Shown here: positions 45,059 through 53,318 of the stretch, piece after piece
Numbering within the stretch: position 1 is the stretch's first letter
Layout: every line of letters starts with the position of its first letter
Source: an uncultured Eubacteriales bacterium
GTDB lineage: Bacteria > Bacillota > Clostridia > Oscillospirales > CAG-272
Reading direction: 5' to 3'
Assembly (NCBI GenBank): GCA_934432725.1
Contig: CAKRZE010000003.1
Location: 62,001 to 126,000, forward strand
DNA: 64,000 nt
Notes under the pieces: model-generated
Database searches by the model: none
What the model was told of the DNA's origin: nothing
Seen by the model: only the letters and a program-made list of their open reading frames with translations
Made by a program: the position numbers and the translations under genes

Positions 45059-45087
45059 ATGATAGCATGTGCAGGACGGAAGTACAA
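45059..45087 (-). promoter_or_regulatory. Retron promoter
   Basis: Minus-strand TTGTAC (45082-45087), 17-bp spacer, TATCAT (45059-45064); start expected at about 45052-45053, coinciding with the 5' end of a1. The -35 lies in a hairpin GGAAGTA/TACTTCC just after the phosphofructokinase gene. Confidence 0.6.
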
Positions 45088-45140
45088 AATACTTCCTCTT
45101 TCTGGATTTCCGGGTTATGGGCTGGATATATGTGCAGAGA

Positions 45141-46388
45141 TCAATTTTTCGGAATGACGAAATGCACCGGCAAGCCGTTTTGACAGCTTGGCGCAACCTC
45201 TCCCTGAATCAGCGGAAGGAGATATGCAACACCCTCGTCCGTGATCTGATTGCCGCGGGCATTGATGAATGCATCCGGAACGGCACGGACGCGGTTGGCA
45301 ATGGCATCGATGTCCTCCGGCTCGGTGTGAATCCGGTAGGCTTGACCGGGCTCCCGCACAAAGCACATCATTTTGCCGCTGATTCCGGATGTGGCAGCCT
45401 TTACGGCGTCACTGCCGATCATGACCGATTCATCAAGGTCTGTCTGGGAGGCAATGTGAGAAGCGCAGCGCTGCAAAATATTCAGCTCCACGGAACGGAC
45501 CTTGCAGCCGAGCTTTGCACGCACGGCAAGCTCCAGTGCCTTTCCGGTTCCGGACAGCTGCTTGTGTCCGAACGCATCGTTTCCGGCATCGGAGACCGCT
45601 TCGCAGACGTATCTTCCGTCCGCCAGCCGGACGCCCTCGGATACGGCAACCACAACGTTCGGATGACGCTCAAGTGCAGCCGTTACGTCCTCAAAAAAGG
45701 CGTCCATATCAAAGGTCCGCTCGGGCAGATAGACAAGATCCGGTTCTATGCCTGCCGCTCTGGTCAATGCCGCGGCAGCAGTCAGCCATCCGGCGTCGCG
45801 TCCCATGATCTCCACGATTGTGACTGCTTTCACCGTATATACGGCGCAGTCCCGGAGCATTTCCTGCATGGAAACGGCAATATATTTTGCTGCCGAGCCG
45901 TATCCGGGCGTGTGGTCGGTGCCCATGACGTCATTGTCGATCGTTTTCGGGACACCCATGATTCTCATATCATAGCCAGCCTTCGGCAGATAAGCGGAGA
46001 GCTTTGCAACGGTATCCATCGAATCGTTGCCGCCGATATAAAAGAAATAACGGATGTTGTACTTGCGGAAAAATTGCAGGAGTTTTTCATAAACGGCAAC
46101 CGATTCCGGCGCGGTGTCATCGGGCGCCGGCAGCTTTTTCCGGCAGGAGCCGAGTGCAGCGGCGGGCGTATTTGCCAGTACCCGCAGGTCTTCCGGATTG
46201 CTGAAGATCTCGTTCAGGTTGCAGACGGTATCCCGCAGCATCCCCTCTATGCCGTTGAAAGCGCCGTAAAGTGTGCCGATGCTCTCATCGGCGATGGCTC
46301 CCTTGATGACTCCGGCGAGCGTAGCGTTGATTGCGGCTGTCGGACCGCCGGACTGACCGACGATTGCATTTCCTTTTAAAAGCGACAT
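45141..46388 (-). CDS. Phosphofructokinase, PPi-dependent type likely
   Basis: 415 aa. Phosphofructokinase signatures: AIVGQSGGPTAAINATLAG, FYIGGNDSMDTVAKLS, GVPKTIDNDVMGTDHTPGYGS (catalytic PKTIDND), MGRDAGWLTAA and VSEGVRLADG. The GGNDS block has Asp where ATP enzymes have Gly, which in GGDDS-type enzymes favours pyrophosphate, so this is probably diphosphate-fructose-6-phosphate 1-phosphotransferase acting in glycolysis. Start MSLLKGN, nine nt after AGGGG; MTMSLLK two codons earlier is possible. Own consensus promoter with a leader of about 250 nt. Confidence 0.92.
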   Translation of the reverse strand: MSLLKGNAIVGQSGGPTAAINATLAGVIKGAIADESIGTLYGAFNGIEGMLRDTVCNLNEIFSNPEDLRVLANTPAAALGSCRKKLPAPDDTAPESVAVYEKLLQFFRKYNIRYFFYIGGNDSMDTVAKLSAYLPKAGYDMRIMGVPKTIDNDVMGTDHTPGYGSAAKYIAVSMQEMLRDCAVYTVKAVTIVEIMGRDAGWLTAAAALTRAAGIEPDLVYLPERTFDMDAFFEDVTAALERHPNVVVAVSEGVRLADGRYVCEAVSDAGNDAFGHKQLSGTGKALELAVRAKLGCKVRSVELNILQRCASHIASQTDLDESVMIGSDAVKAATSGISGKMMCFVREPGQAYRIHTEPEDIDAIANRVRAVPDAFINARGNQITDEGVAYLLPLIQGEVAPSCQNGLPVHFVIPKN

Positions 46389-46651
46389 TGTCATATTCCC
46401 CTGTTTGATGAAATATAGAATAAGGATTCGGAGTGAACGCAACGGCGAGCTAAGGGCGCAGCACCCGTCTCCGAACAGATGGCGGATGAGCAGAGCTGCA
46501 CGCCGCGGAGCGGGTTGTGCCGGGGCTTTGGACGATTGTGTGCAGTCTGAACGTTCCGGCACAAATTTTTTGCGGAAATGCCGGAAAAACGCGTCCGGCA
46601 GTTTTTTATTCAGTCCCCGGGACCCGGGCGAAACCGTATCTTCCATATTGT

Positions 46652-46681
46652 ATTATATCATGACAGAAAGCGTGCTGTCAA
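46652..46681 (-). promoter_or_regulatory. Phosphofructokinase promoter
   Basis: Minus-strand TTGACA (46676-46681), 18-bp spacer, TATAAT (46652-46657). Leader of about 255 nt to the start codon. Confidence 0.75.
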
Positions 46682-47047
46682 CCCTTGCAGACCTGCTTTT
46701 CCGTGATGTCTGCCGATTGCTTGGAGCCGTCATACGATCCGATGTATACCGAGGTAGCTGACGCGGGCTTCGGAGAACTCCTCGGGTGCACTTTCCACCT
46801 CCGGAAACCGCTCTGTTATTTGACGTTCGGGACCGGAAAGACGGCATCAGCCGCTTCCGGACATTCATCGGACCCATGCTGAGCGAAGCGCGGATTGCGT
46901 AACAAGGCGGCGCGATATCCGGCACTGTGCGAGGATCAAAATTGCGCCCTTCGGCTTGCCCGAGGCGGCATTTCCTGCTGTCCTGCGGCACAAAGGAAAA
47001 AATGTCTTGACGAAGGCGGCGGCATGATGCTCTCGGGGCTGTACAAA

Positions 47048-47083
47048 AGAAAAAATTCCCGGCGGCACTGCCCGCCGGGAATT
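47048..47083 (-). terminator. Terminator of the zinc-ribbon protein gene
   Basis: 12-bp perfect stem AATTCCCGGCGG / CCGCCGGGAATT (47054-47083), 6-nt loop; minus-strand tail TTTTTTCTTTT. Confidence 0.85.
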
Positions 47084-47226
47084 CTTGTTCGGCGCGGCAG
47101 ACGTGGCGGCTGTATGACCGTTTCTGTTTGCCCGGCTCGCCTGTGCCGGGGAATATTGGTGCGGCACGGCGGTTACACGTTCGCTTTCGGTGCACTTGAT
47201 TCGCGCCGCGCCTTTTCCCCGTACAG

Positions 47227-48024
47227 TTATTCGTCAAAATCGGAATCCGGGTCGGGATCGTCGTCAAAATCCGAATCGTCGTTCAGCTCCACATGCTCCT
47301 CTACGGTGGGAAGCGCGTCAAAATCGATGACCGGCGTGTCGTCCTGCGGCTGGCATAGGGTCAGGGAATCGATATGCAGGAACCGGTTGATATCGCCGTT
47401 TGTTGCAAGCGGTATCTCGGCTGCCGCACCGCATTTCCTGCAAAGCACCTGCAATTTGCCGCGGGCAAGCGTAAAGCCGTATTCCCCCGCTCCGTCGGGG
47501 CAGGAGCAGTGCAGGTTCCCTTCATCCTCCAGCTCTGCCAGCATGAAATTTGCCACGTCTATGACCTCAGCCTCGTTCAGCTGAGAATCATCGTCCTCCT
47601 CATCGTCTCCCTCCAGCGCCTCCTTGCCGGCTGCGTACTGATCAAAGTCGCGGAATCCGGCTTCCTTCAGAAGCGCCTCAAAATCCCGGTCGGACTTTTC
47701 ACAGGCTTCTAATATTTTTTCCTTTGTACCGATAAAGCAGGCTGCCACATCGGAATAGGGACAGGTCAGCGTTACAAGATCGCGTTCAAAAAAGGCGTTC
47801 GGACTGAGCACAAAATGGTGCGGATCGGGACAGATGACACAGGGGACGGTCAGACGGTATTTTCGGTCGGAGGTGCGCGTGATGGTCAGCTCGCTTCCGC
47901 CGCAGTCGCATTTCAGCTTGATCAGATCGCCGGACAGCATGAAAATTCCGACAACACTGATGATATTTTTGCCGCATACCGGGCAGCGATAGGCAACGGT
48001 GGTTTCTTTTGATTTCAATATCAT
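47227..48024 (-). CDS. Zinc-ribbon protein with acidic tail, unknown function
   Basis: 265 aa soluble protein. An N-terminal zinc ribbon CPVCGKN...CDCGG (residues 14-43), a second cysteine set VPCVICPD, an acidic linker (EGDDEEDDDSQ) near 145, a third set with HCSCPDG and LCRKCGA, and an Asp-rich C-terminal tail. Resembles small zinc-ribbon proteins seen in clostridial genomes without assigned function. Cysteine pairs suggest two zinc sites; nucleic-acid binding is a guess. Preceded by a hairpin-bridged RBS and followed by a strong terminator, so it is an independent unit. Confidence 0.8.
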   Translation of the reverse strand: MILKSKETTVAYRCPVCGKNIISVVGIFMLSGDLIKLKCDCGGSELTITRTSDRKYRLTVPCVICPDPHHFVLSPNAFFERDLVTLTCPYSDVAACFIGTKEKILEACEKSDRDFEALLKEAGFRDFDQYAAGKEALEGDDEEDDDSQLNEAEVIDVANFMLAELEDEGNLHCSCPDGAGEYGFTLARGKLQVLCRKCGAAAEIPLATNGDINRFLHIDSLTLCQPQDDTPVIDFDALPTVEEHVELNDDSDFDDDPDPDSDFDE

Positions 48025-48062
48025 ACAAACGACGGCTTTCGCAAAACGAAAGCTTCCTTTCC
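48025..48062 (-). promoter_or_regulatory. Hairpin-bridged RBS of the zinc-ribbon gene
   Basis: GGAAAGGAA (48054-48062), hairpin arms GCTTTCG and CGAAAGC (48035-48053, 5-nt loop), then CGTCGTTTGT and ATG at 48024. Confidence 0.7.
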
Positions 48063-48417
48063 TGCGGAATCATTTACGGTTTTGGTGTTTATGTGTTTTT
48101 GACTGCTCCGGGCTCCGCCTGCGCGGTGTGCCCGCCCGAACGGCTGCCTTTTGGGGGCGGTATCCCGCTTCTGCGGCGCGTGCGGAGGCTGAACGGAGGA
48201 CATAACGCCGGATGAGATGCGGCGGCGCCGGGGGATATGTCCCGGGCTCAGCCTGTCCGTAAGACCGCGCCGGGCGGCAATCGGACGGCTGCAGCATGTA
48301 CGGCTGCAAAAAGCTCCGTTCCGGGGCGAATTGCGGGGCGGCGGTGCACGGTGTGCACAGCGTGCGTACTGCGGGGATGGGATTTTGGCTCCCGCTGCCG
48401 CCTTGCCGCCGGAGGTC
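48063..48417. other. Gene-free gap
   Basis: About 355 bp, GC-rich, no supported feature. Confidence 0.4.
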
Positions 48418-49149
48418 TTACGGATTCGTTTCCGGGCTCTCTGTTTCCGTTTCCGGTTTCGGAACGGGCGGTGCACAAGCCTCCCGGAGTCCGGAATATG
48501 CGCTTTGGGGGGGCTCTATTTTGGCGGTGCTTTTGTAATATCTGGTTTCAAAAAGCGTCAGGACGTCATAGGGCGTCTGACTTTCCGGGTCGCCGGCATA
48601 ATAGGCGCGCAGCTTCAGGGTCTTCACATCGGTCATGTCGATGCCCGTGAAGATCAGCCGGATGTACCGGTTGACAAAGCGGGAATCCTCCAGATAGGAA
48701 TAGGCGCGGTAGGTATTCCCGAGATCATCGCTCAGCGTAAATACAAAGGTTTCGGCGCTGTCCTTAGGCACCTCGGACAATCCAAGATTTTCTGCAAGCC
48801 GGGGAAAGGCGCTGCGGTTGTAGCGCAGCGTAAACTGAAACTGCCCGAGCTCCTCGGTGTAATATATTTTGGAGAGAACGAAGGTGCTGTTGATCGTGGT
48901 GGCGTTGTGCTCCGGGACCTGATACACGGTAATCCCGCCTGCGCTCCGGTATGCGTCTACAGCCTCCTGTGTCCAGATATAACGGTTGACGCGCGGCGTG
49001 CCGCTCATGGTCCATGAGCGGAATGCGGCGAACAGCAGCATGAAGATAATGATGCCGTAAACCAGCCATTTCAGAATCTTTCCAAGGGTATAAAGGGAAA
49101 AAAAGCCTTTGTTCTGCGGGAAACGTTCCCGGTATTCCTCTTCACTCAT
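48418..49149 (-). CDS. Bitopic membrane protein, unknown function
   Basis: 243 aa. Short cytosolic N-terminus (SEEEYRERFPQNKGFFSLY), one transmembrane helix at about residues 24-46 (LKWLVYGIIIFMLLFAAF), then an extracellular beta-rich domain (GGITVYQVPEHNATTINSTF, FVLSKIYYTEELGQFQFTLRYN) and a Pro/Glu-rich tail. No family recognised. Start MSEEEYR is chosen because the preceding frame is low-complexity. A TTGAAA-17-TATAAT promoter lies upstream, back to back with that of trpS. Confidence 0.8.
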   Translation of the reverse strand: MSEEEYRERFPQNKGFFSLYTLGKILKWLVYGIIIFMLLFAAFRSWTMSGTPRVNRYIWTQEAVDAYRSAGGITVYQVPEHNATTINSTFVLSKIYYTEELGQFQFTLRYNRSAFPRLAENLGLSEVPKDSAETFVFTLSDDLGNTYRAYSYLEDSRFVNRYIRLIFTGIDMTDVKTLKLRAYYAGDPESQTPYDVLTLFETRYYKSTAKIEPPQSAYSGLREACAPPVPKPETETESPETNP

Positions 49150-49285
49150 AGCTATGATCACTTTCTTACGGAATGGAGTTCGGTTGACGAGATCCGGGAC
49201 CTCTGTCTCCGGGGCGCAGACCTCGGAGCATCGATTCCGGCGTGCGGCAAAATGCAGGGAAGGGAGCATACTGCCGCCTGTCTTT

Positions 49286-49314
49286 ATTATAGCACTGTTT
49301 TTTTGCAGTTTCAA
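49286..49314 (-). promoter_or_regulatory. Promoter of the 48418-49149 gene
   Basis: Minus-strand TTGAAA (49309-49314), 17-bp spacer, TATAAT (49286-49291). Confidence 0.75.
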
Positions 49315-49334
49315 GTAAAAAAACGGAAAGGGAC

Positions 49335-49364
49335 TTGAATTTGTCATGAATTCTGTGCTAAAAT
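49335..49364 (+). promoter_or_regulatory. trpS promoter
   Basis: TTGAAT (49335-49340), 18-bp spacer, TAAAAT (49359-49364). Leader of about 180 nt; I looked for a T-box and did not find its conserved sequences. Confidence 0.55.
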
Positions 49365-49502
49365 AAAAAACAGATATGCCAAGAGTGCGGTGCTTCATGA
49401 AAAACAGGCGAAATGCCGTCGGGCGTGTTCTTCCGGAGCGGGACGGGCAGGCTGCCCGCCGGGACGTATTGCGAAAGCCGCATGAGAAAATAAACGTTTA
49501 TC

Positions 49503-49551
49503 GGAAAAGGAGCGCCTTTGTCCGGCAGCGGACGGAGGCTGTGGTTTGAGT
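49503..49551 (+). promoter_or_regulatory. Hairpin-bridged RBS of trpS
   Basis: GGAAAAGGAG (49503-49512), then an 11-bp hairpin GCCTTTGTCCG / CGGACGGAGGC (49514-49539, loop GCAG, two G-U pairs), then TGTGGTTTGAGT and ATG at 49552. The longest stem of the set; linear distance 39 nt, 13 nt without it. Confidence 0.75.
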
Positions 49552-50574
49552 ATGGACAAAAATCAGAACGAAATTCCGGAGCATAAAAAAATCATTCTGT
49601 CGGGAATTCAGCCGAGCGGAACGATTACGATCGGAAACTATCTGGGTGCGGTGAAAAACTGGGCGGAGCTTCAGGATGCATACGACTGCATATACTGCGT
49701 TGCGGACCTGCACGCCATTACGGTGCGGCAGGTTCCCTCCGAGCTGAGAAGCCGCGTTTACGATACGCTTGCAACCAACATTGCCTGCGGACTTGATCCC
49801 GAGCGCAATATTCTGTTTGTGCAGAGCATGGTGCCTGCGCACACACAGCTCGGCTGGATTCTGGACTGCTATACAATGTTCGGGGAGCTGTCCCGCATGA
49901 CGCAGTTCAAGGATAAAAGCGCAAAATACGCGCAGAATATCAATGCGGGACTGTTTACGTATCCTTCTCTGATGGCTGCGGATATTCTTCTGTATCAGGC
50001 GGATCTGGTTCCGGTCGGGGTCGATCAGCTGCAGCACATTGAGCTGACCCGCGACATTGCCAATCGGTTCAACCAGATTTACGGGGAAACCTTCCGGGTG
50101 CCGGAGGCGTATATGCCGAAGGTGGGGACTAAGATCATGTCGCTTGCCGAGCCCGGGAAGAAAATGAGCAAGTCCGACACCAATGTGAACGCAACGGTGG
50201 CGGTGATGGACCCGCGCGATGTGATCATCCGCAAGTTCAGACGGGCTGTGACCGATTCCGGGAGCGAGGTGCGCCGTGCACCCGAGAAGGACGGAATCAA
50301 CAATCTGATGACGATTTATTCCGCGTTTACCGGAAAAACGGATGAGGAAATTGAGCGGGAGTTCGCGGGCAGGGGCTACGGCGATTTCAAGCTTGCGGTC
50401 GGAGAGACGGTCGCAGACGCGCTTTCGCCCGTGCAGGAGCGCTTTGCCAAGCTCCGTGCGGACAAGGCTTATCTGGAAGAGGTCATGAAGGACGGGGCAG
50501 AGCGTGCCTCCCGCCGCGCACGCAGGACGCTTTCCAAGGTCTTCCGCAAGGTCGGCTTTGTACAGCCCGGATAA
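49552..50574 (+). CDS. trpS: Tryptophanyl-tRNA synthetase
   Basis: 340 aa class I aminoacyl-tRNA synthetase charging tRNA-Trp. HIGH-type motif SGIQPSGTITIGNYLGA, tryptophan-site segments MVPAHTQLGWILDC and LYQADLVPVGVDQLQHIELTRDIA, and the KMSKS loop GKKMSKSDTNVN. Complete. ATG at 49552 is set by the bridged RBS; a TTG two codons earlier is less likely. The next gene follows after 9 nt. Confidence 0.97.
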   Translation: MDKNQNEIPEHKKIILSGIQPSGTITIGNYLGAVKNWAELQDAYDCIYCVADLHAITVRQVPSELRSRVYDTLATNIACGLDPERNILFVQSMVPAHTQLGWILDCYTMFGELSRMTQFKDKSAKYAQNINAGLFTYPSLMAADILLYQADLVPVGVDQLQHIELTRDIANRFNQIYGETFRVPEAYMPKVGTKIMSLAEPGKKMSKSDTNVNATVAVMDPRDVIIRKFRRAVTDSGSEVRRAPEKDGINNLMTIYSAFTGKTDEEIEREFAGRGYGDFKLAVGETVADALSPVQERFAKLRADKAYLEEVMKDGAERASRRARRTLSKVFRKVGFVQPG

Positions 50575-50583
50575 AGGAGCACT

Positions 50584-51735
50584 ATGGATGTGAATGGATT
50601 TATCAGCAGCTTTGCTTCAGCCGCCTTTGCGTTCTTGGTCGCCTTTACGCTGACGCCTCCGGTTCGCGTGTTCGCGTACCTGATCGGTGCAATCGATATT
50701 CCGCGCGACGGACGGCGCATGCATGCGGACCCGATTCCGCGGCTCGGCGGACTTGCAATCTTTCTGGCGTTTTTTCTGTGCAGCGCGGTTTTCTGTAAAA
50801 TCGATCAGACCATGCTGTCCATCTGGATCGGCGGATTTGTGATTGTGGTCATGGGCGTGTTTGACGATATTTACAACCTGCACCCGCTGATCAAGCTCGG
50901 GGTGCAGGTGATTGCCGCTCTGATTGCGGTCGCCGAGGGGATGACCGTTGATTTTATCAGTCTGTTCGGACATTATATTCCGCTCGGCGTATTTGCGGTT
51001 CCGGTGACGGTTTTGTGGATCGTGGGTCTGACCAATGCTATGAATCTGATCGACGGGCTGGACGGGCTTTCCTGCGGCGTTTCGGTCATCAGTTCGCTGT
51101 CCCTGTATCTGGTGATGCTGATGCGGGGCGACTCGGTCAGTGCCGCAATCACCCTGATCCTTGCCGGGGCATGCCTCGGATTTCTGCCGTTCAACACCAA
51201 CCCCGCCCGTATATTTATGGGAGATACCGGCGCACAGTTCCTCGGCTATACGCTCTCTCTGCTGTCGGTTTCGGGACTGTTTAAAACCCATACCGTGATT
51301 TCGTTCTTTATCCCGCTGTCGATTTTCGGCTTTCCGCTGGTCGATACCGGCTTCGCGTTCTGCCGCCGCATTCTGCACGGGCAGAGTCCGTTTCATGCGG
51401 ACAGGGGACATCTGCATCACCGCCTGATCGATATGGGCTTCAATCAGAAGCAGACGGTTATGATTCTCTACTCGATCTGCGCAATTCTCGGAATCTCCGC
51501 AGTGATGTTCAGCGAGGAGACCTATCTGCGGGCGTTTCTTGTGATTCTGATCGGAGTACTTCTGCTTCTCCTTTATATGAGAATTCTGCGGAACCCGCAT
51601 GCGCGGATGCTGAGCGGTCTGGATGCGGTTCCGGTGATTCCGAAGGACGAAATCGTAACGCCGGAGCAAAAGGCGGAGGAGCTGCATGAGCTGGAGGAGG
51701 ATGCCAAGCGGCATTCCTCCGGTCCAAAAGTCTGA
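50584..51735 (+). CDS. Undecaprenyl-phosphate GlcNAc-1-phosphate transferase (TagO/WecA type)
   Basis: 383 aa integral membrane enzyme with about ten helices. It transfers GlcNAc-1-phosphate from UDP-GlcNAc to undecaprenyl phosphate, starting teichoic-acid or other surface-glycan synthesis. Motifs: RRMHADPIPRLGGLAIF, FDDIYNLHPLIKL (catalytic Asp pair), NLIDGLDGLSCGV, NPARIFMGDTGAQFLG and HADRGHLHHRLIDMG. C-terminal acidic cytosolic tail. Starts 9 nt after trpS with a conventional SD AAAGGAGC, so it is cotranscribed. Confidence 0.93.
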   Translation: MDVNGFISSFASAAFAFLVAFTLTPPVRVFAYLIGAIDIPRDGRRMHADPIPRLGGLAIFLAFFLCSAVFCKIDQTMLSIWIGGFVIVVMGVFDDIYNLHPLIKLGVQVIAALIAVAEGMTVDFISLFGHYIPLGVFAVPVTVLWIVGLTNAMNLIDGLDGLSCGVSVISSLSLYLVMLMRGDSVSAAITLILAGACLGFLPFNTNPARIFMGDTGAQFLGYTLSLLSVSGLFKTHTVISFFIPLSIFGFPLVDTGFAFCRRILHGQSPFHADRGHLHHRLIDMGFNQKQTVMILYSICAILGISAVMFSEETYLRAFLVILIGVLLLLLYMRILRNPHARMLSGLDAVPVIPKDEIVTPEQKAEELHELEEDAKRHSSGPKV

Positions 51736-53081
51736 CGCTTGCTTTTCCTGCATCGGAGTATGCGCTGCGGCGGACGGTCGGTGCCGGACATGGCTTGCAG
51801 CTTTTCGGATACCTGCGGGAGCCTGTTTTCCAAGGGCTGCATATAGGGGCTTTCTGTTCTGCGGCGCGCTTTGGGCAGCAAAGGCATGCGGGGTGCCGGA
51901 GGGAAGAACGGGCGGACCGCTTTTGACACCGCAGCCTGAGGTGTTTCTTATTAATAAATCTTAATTAAATCAAACTATCAGATTGGAAGCAAAAACGTTC
52001 TGCCGGATGTCAGGGTGCGGCGGGACGTTTTTTGTATTGCCGGGAGCATGTTATTGCGGGGAAGCTGCTTCAGCCGGAGGGGGAGAGGGCGTGCGGCTGC
52101 ACACGCCTTTGTGTGAAACGGGCAGCCTGCGGGAGCATGCGCTCACAGGAATGCGGGGATATGCGGTGCGGCGGCTGGGACGGAGGATCAGCTTCGCACG
52201 AGGGGCGCAGAGATACACGGCGCAGAAGGTACCGATCCGGCGTAAAGCCGCAGGAAGAAGACTGCATCGGCGCATTTCAAGAATGCAGGAGACTGCATGG
52301 TGCGGGGCAGATACAGCAAGCGGAGACGAAGAGGTCCGGTGCGGCGTGCTTTCGGGAAGCGGGGAATATGGCGCGGCGCCGCGTGCAGAGCCGCGAATGG
52401 GAGCTGTCGGGCTGTCTTAACATTATCGGCATTGCTCCCGTCAGCGCACGGCAGTCCTGCATCAAAGAAACCGGAAACGCAAACAAAGCGGACAAAGCAG
52501 GAGAACTCGCGTCAAGTGTGCCGGAATTTCCGCCTGCAATCCGGGGCTGGACCGAAGCATCGGAGATTTAACAGCCCTCCTGCTCAGCCTGCGGGGCGGA
52601 AAGGGGATCATCGGGACGGTGTCCTTTTCCGGTCAGCTGTTCGTTTTCTGCCGCTCCTCCTTCTCGTCAAGGGGGGCATCGGGAAGATGCCGCAGAGGTG
52701 CGGTGTGTCCTTTACGGCGGGAACGATTTCTCAGCCGGCTGCGGACTGCACCTTTGATAAAAGGCGGGGCTTGTCGGTAAAAGCGTTTGCGAACCGCGGG
52801 GGATGAAAAAGGAACAGCCGTGTGCGGCGGAAAGAGGACTTGCTTTTTTGCTGCGGAAGCACCGGACGCGCACGGCGGAAAGAGGCGGTATCTGATCATC
52901 CGCACGGGCAGTACGGATGAGAAAAGTTTTTTTGCCGCGGGGGAACTTTTCTTCGGTCCTGTCCGTCATAAAACAAAGAATATTGCGCGGAATAAGGAAT
53001 CTGCCGCATGCCTGAGCTGGCGCATACGGCTTTTGACACTGGAAAATATGCGCAGAAAAACGCGAAATCGGAAGAATCCTC
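51736..53081. other. 1.3-kb stretch without a supported gene
   Basis: Mostly GC-rich with overlapping chance ORFs lacking RBS or family resemblance. One short AT-rich island (about 51940-51985) stands out. No repeat or RNA gene recognised. Confidence 0.45.
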
Positions 53082-53110
53082 TTGTATTTCGGCGGAATCC
53101 GTGCTATAAT
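53082..53110 (+). promoter_or_regulatory. Promoter of the NodB lipoprotein gene
   Basis: TTGTAT (53082-53087), 17-bp spacer, TATAAT (53105-53110); leader of about 200 nt. Confidence 0.65.
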
Positions 53111-53318
53111 GAAAAACGGAAACGGCGCGGAGGATCTTGATACCGCAGGCGTTATTTTGAGCGATTTTCAGGCTCTTGCAGGGCGTGGAATGCGTAAGCC
53201 GGGGCGGGTTTGAACGTGCCGGACAGTGGAGCGTTTGCAAACAGGACCTTGACCTTCAGAACAGCCGTGCATGCTTTCGCCGCAGGCGGGGGTCCAGACG
53301 GCACATGGGGGATTAGAC

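Larger units (their letters stand above)
46389..47226. other. Leader of phosphofructokinase gene and downstream region of the next gene
   Basis: 838 bp holding the phosphofructokinase promoter and the terminator of the 47227-48024 gene. The leader is open in the gene's frame but shows no family similarity. Confidence 0.5.

Noticed and set aside
44829..45068. N-terminal extension of the reverse transcriptase
   Set aside because: The open frame covers the msr-msd RNA; RT similarity and a good SD begin at 44828.
46389..46646. N-terminal extension of phosphofructokinase to 501 aa
   Set aside because: The added residues have no family similarity, overlap the leader directly after the promoter, and a proper SD precedes the shorter start.
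49365..49551. Possible T-box leader before trpS
   Set aside because: The AGGGTGG-type antiterminator sequence and specifier loop are not visible; the leader is short and contains the bridged RBS instead.
50617..51753. 378-aa antisense frame opposite the TagO/WecA-type gene
   Set aside because: Composition is that of a shadow frame (Gln/His/Arg rich) and the sense gene has clear family motifs.
52802..52894. 30-aa ORF beginning MKKEQPC after GCGGGGG
   Set aside because: Spacing is poor and the peptide has no recognisable feature.
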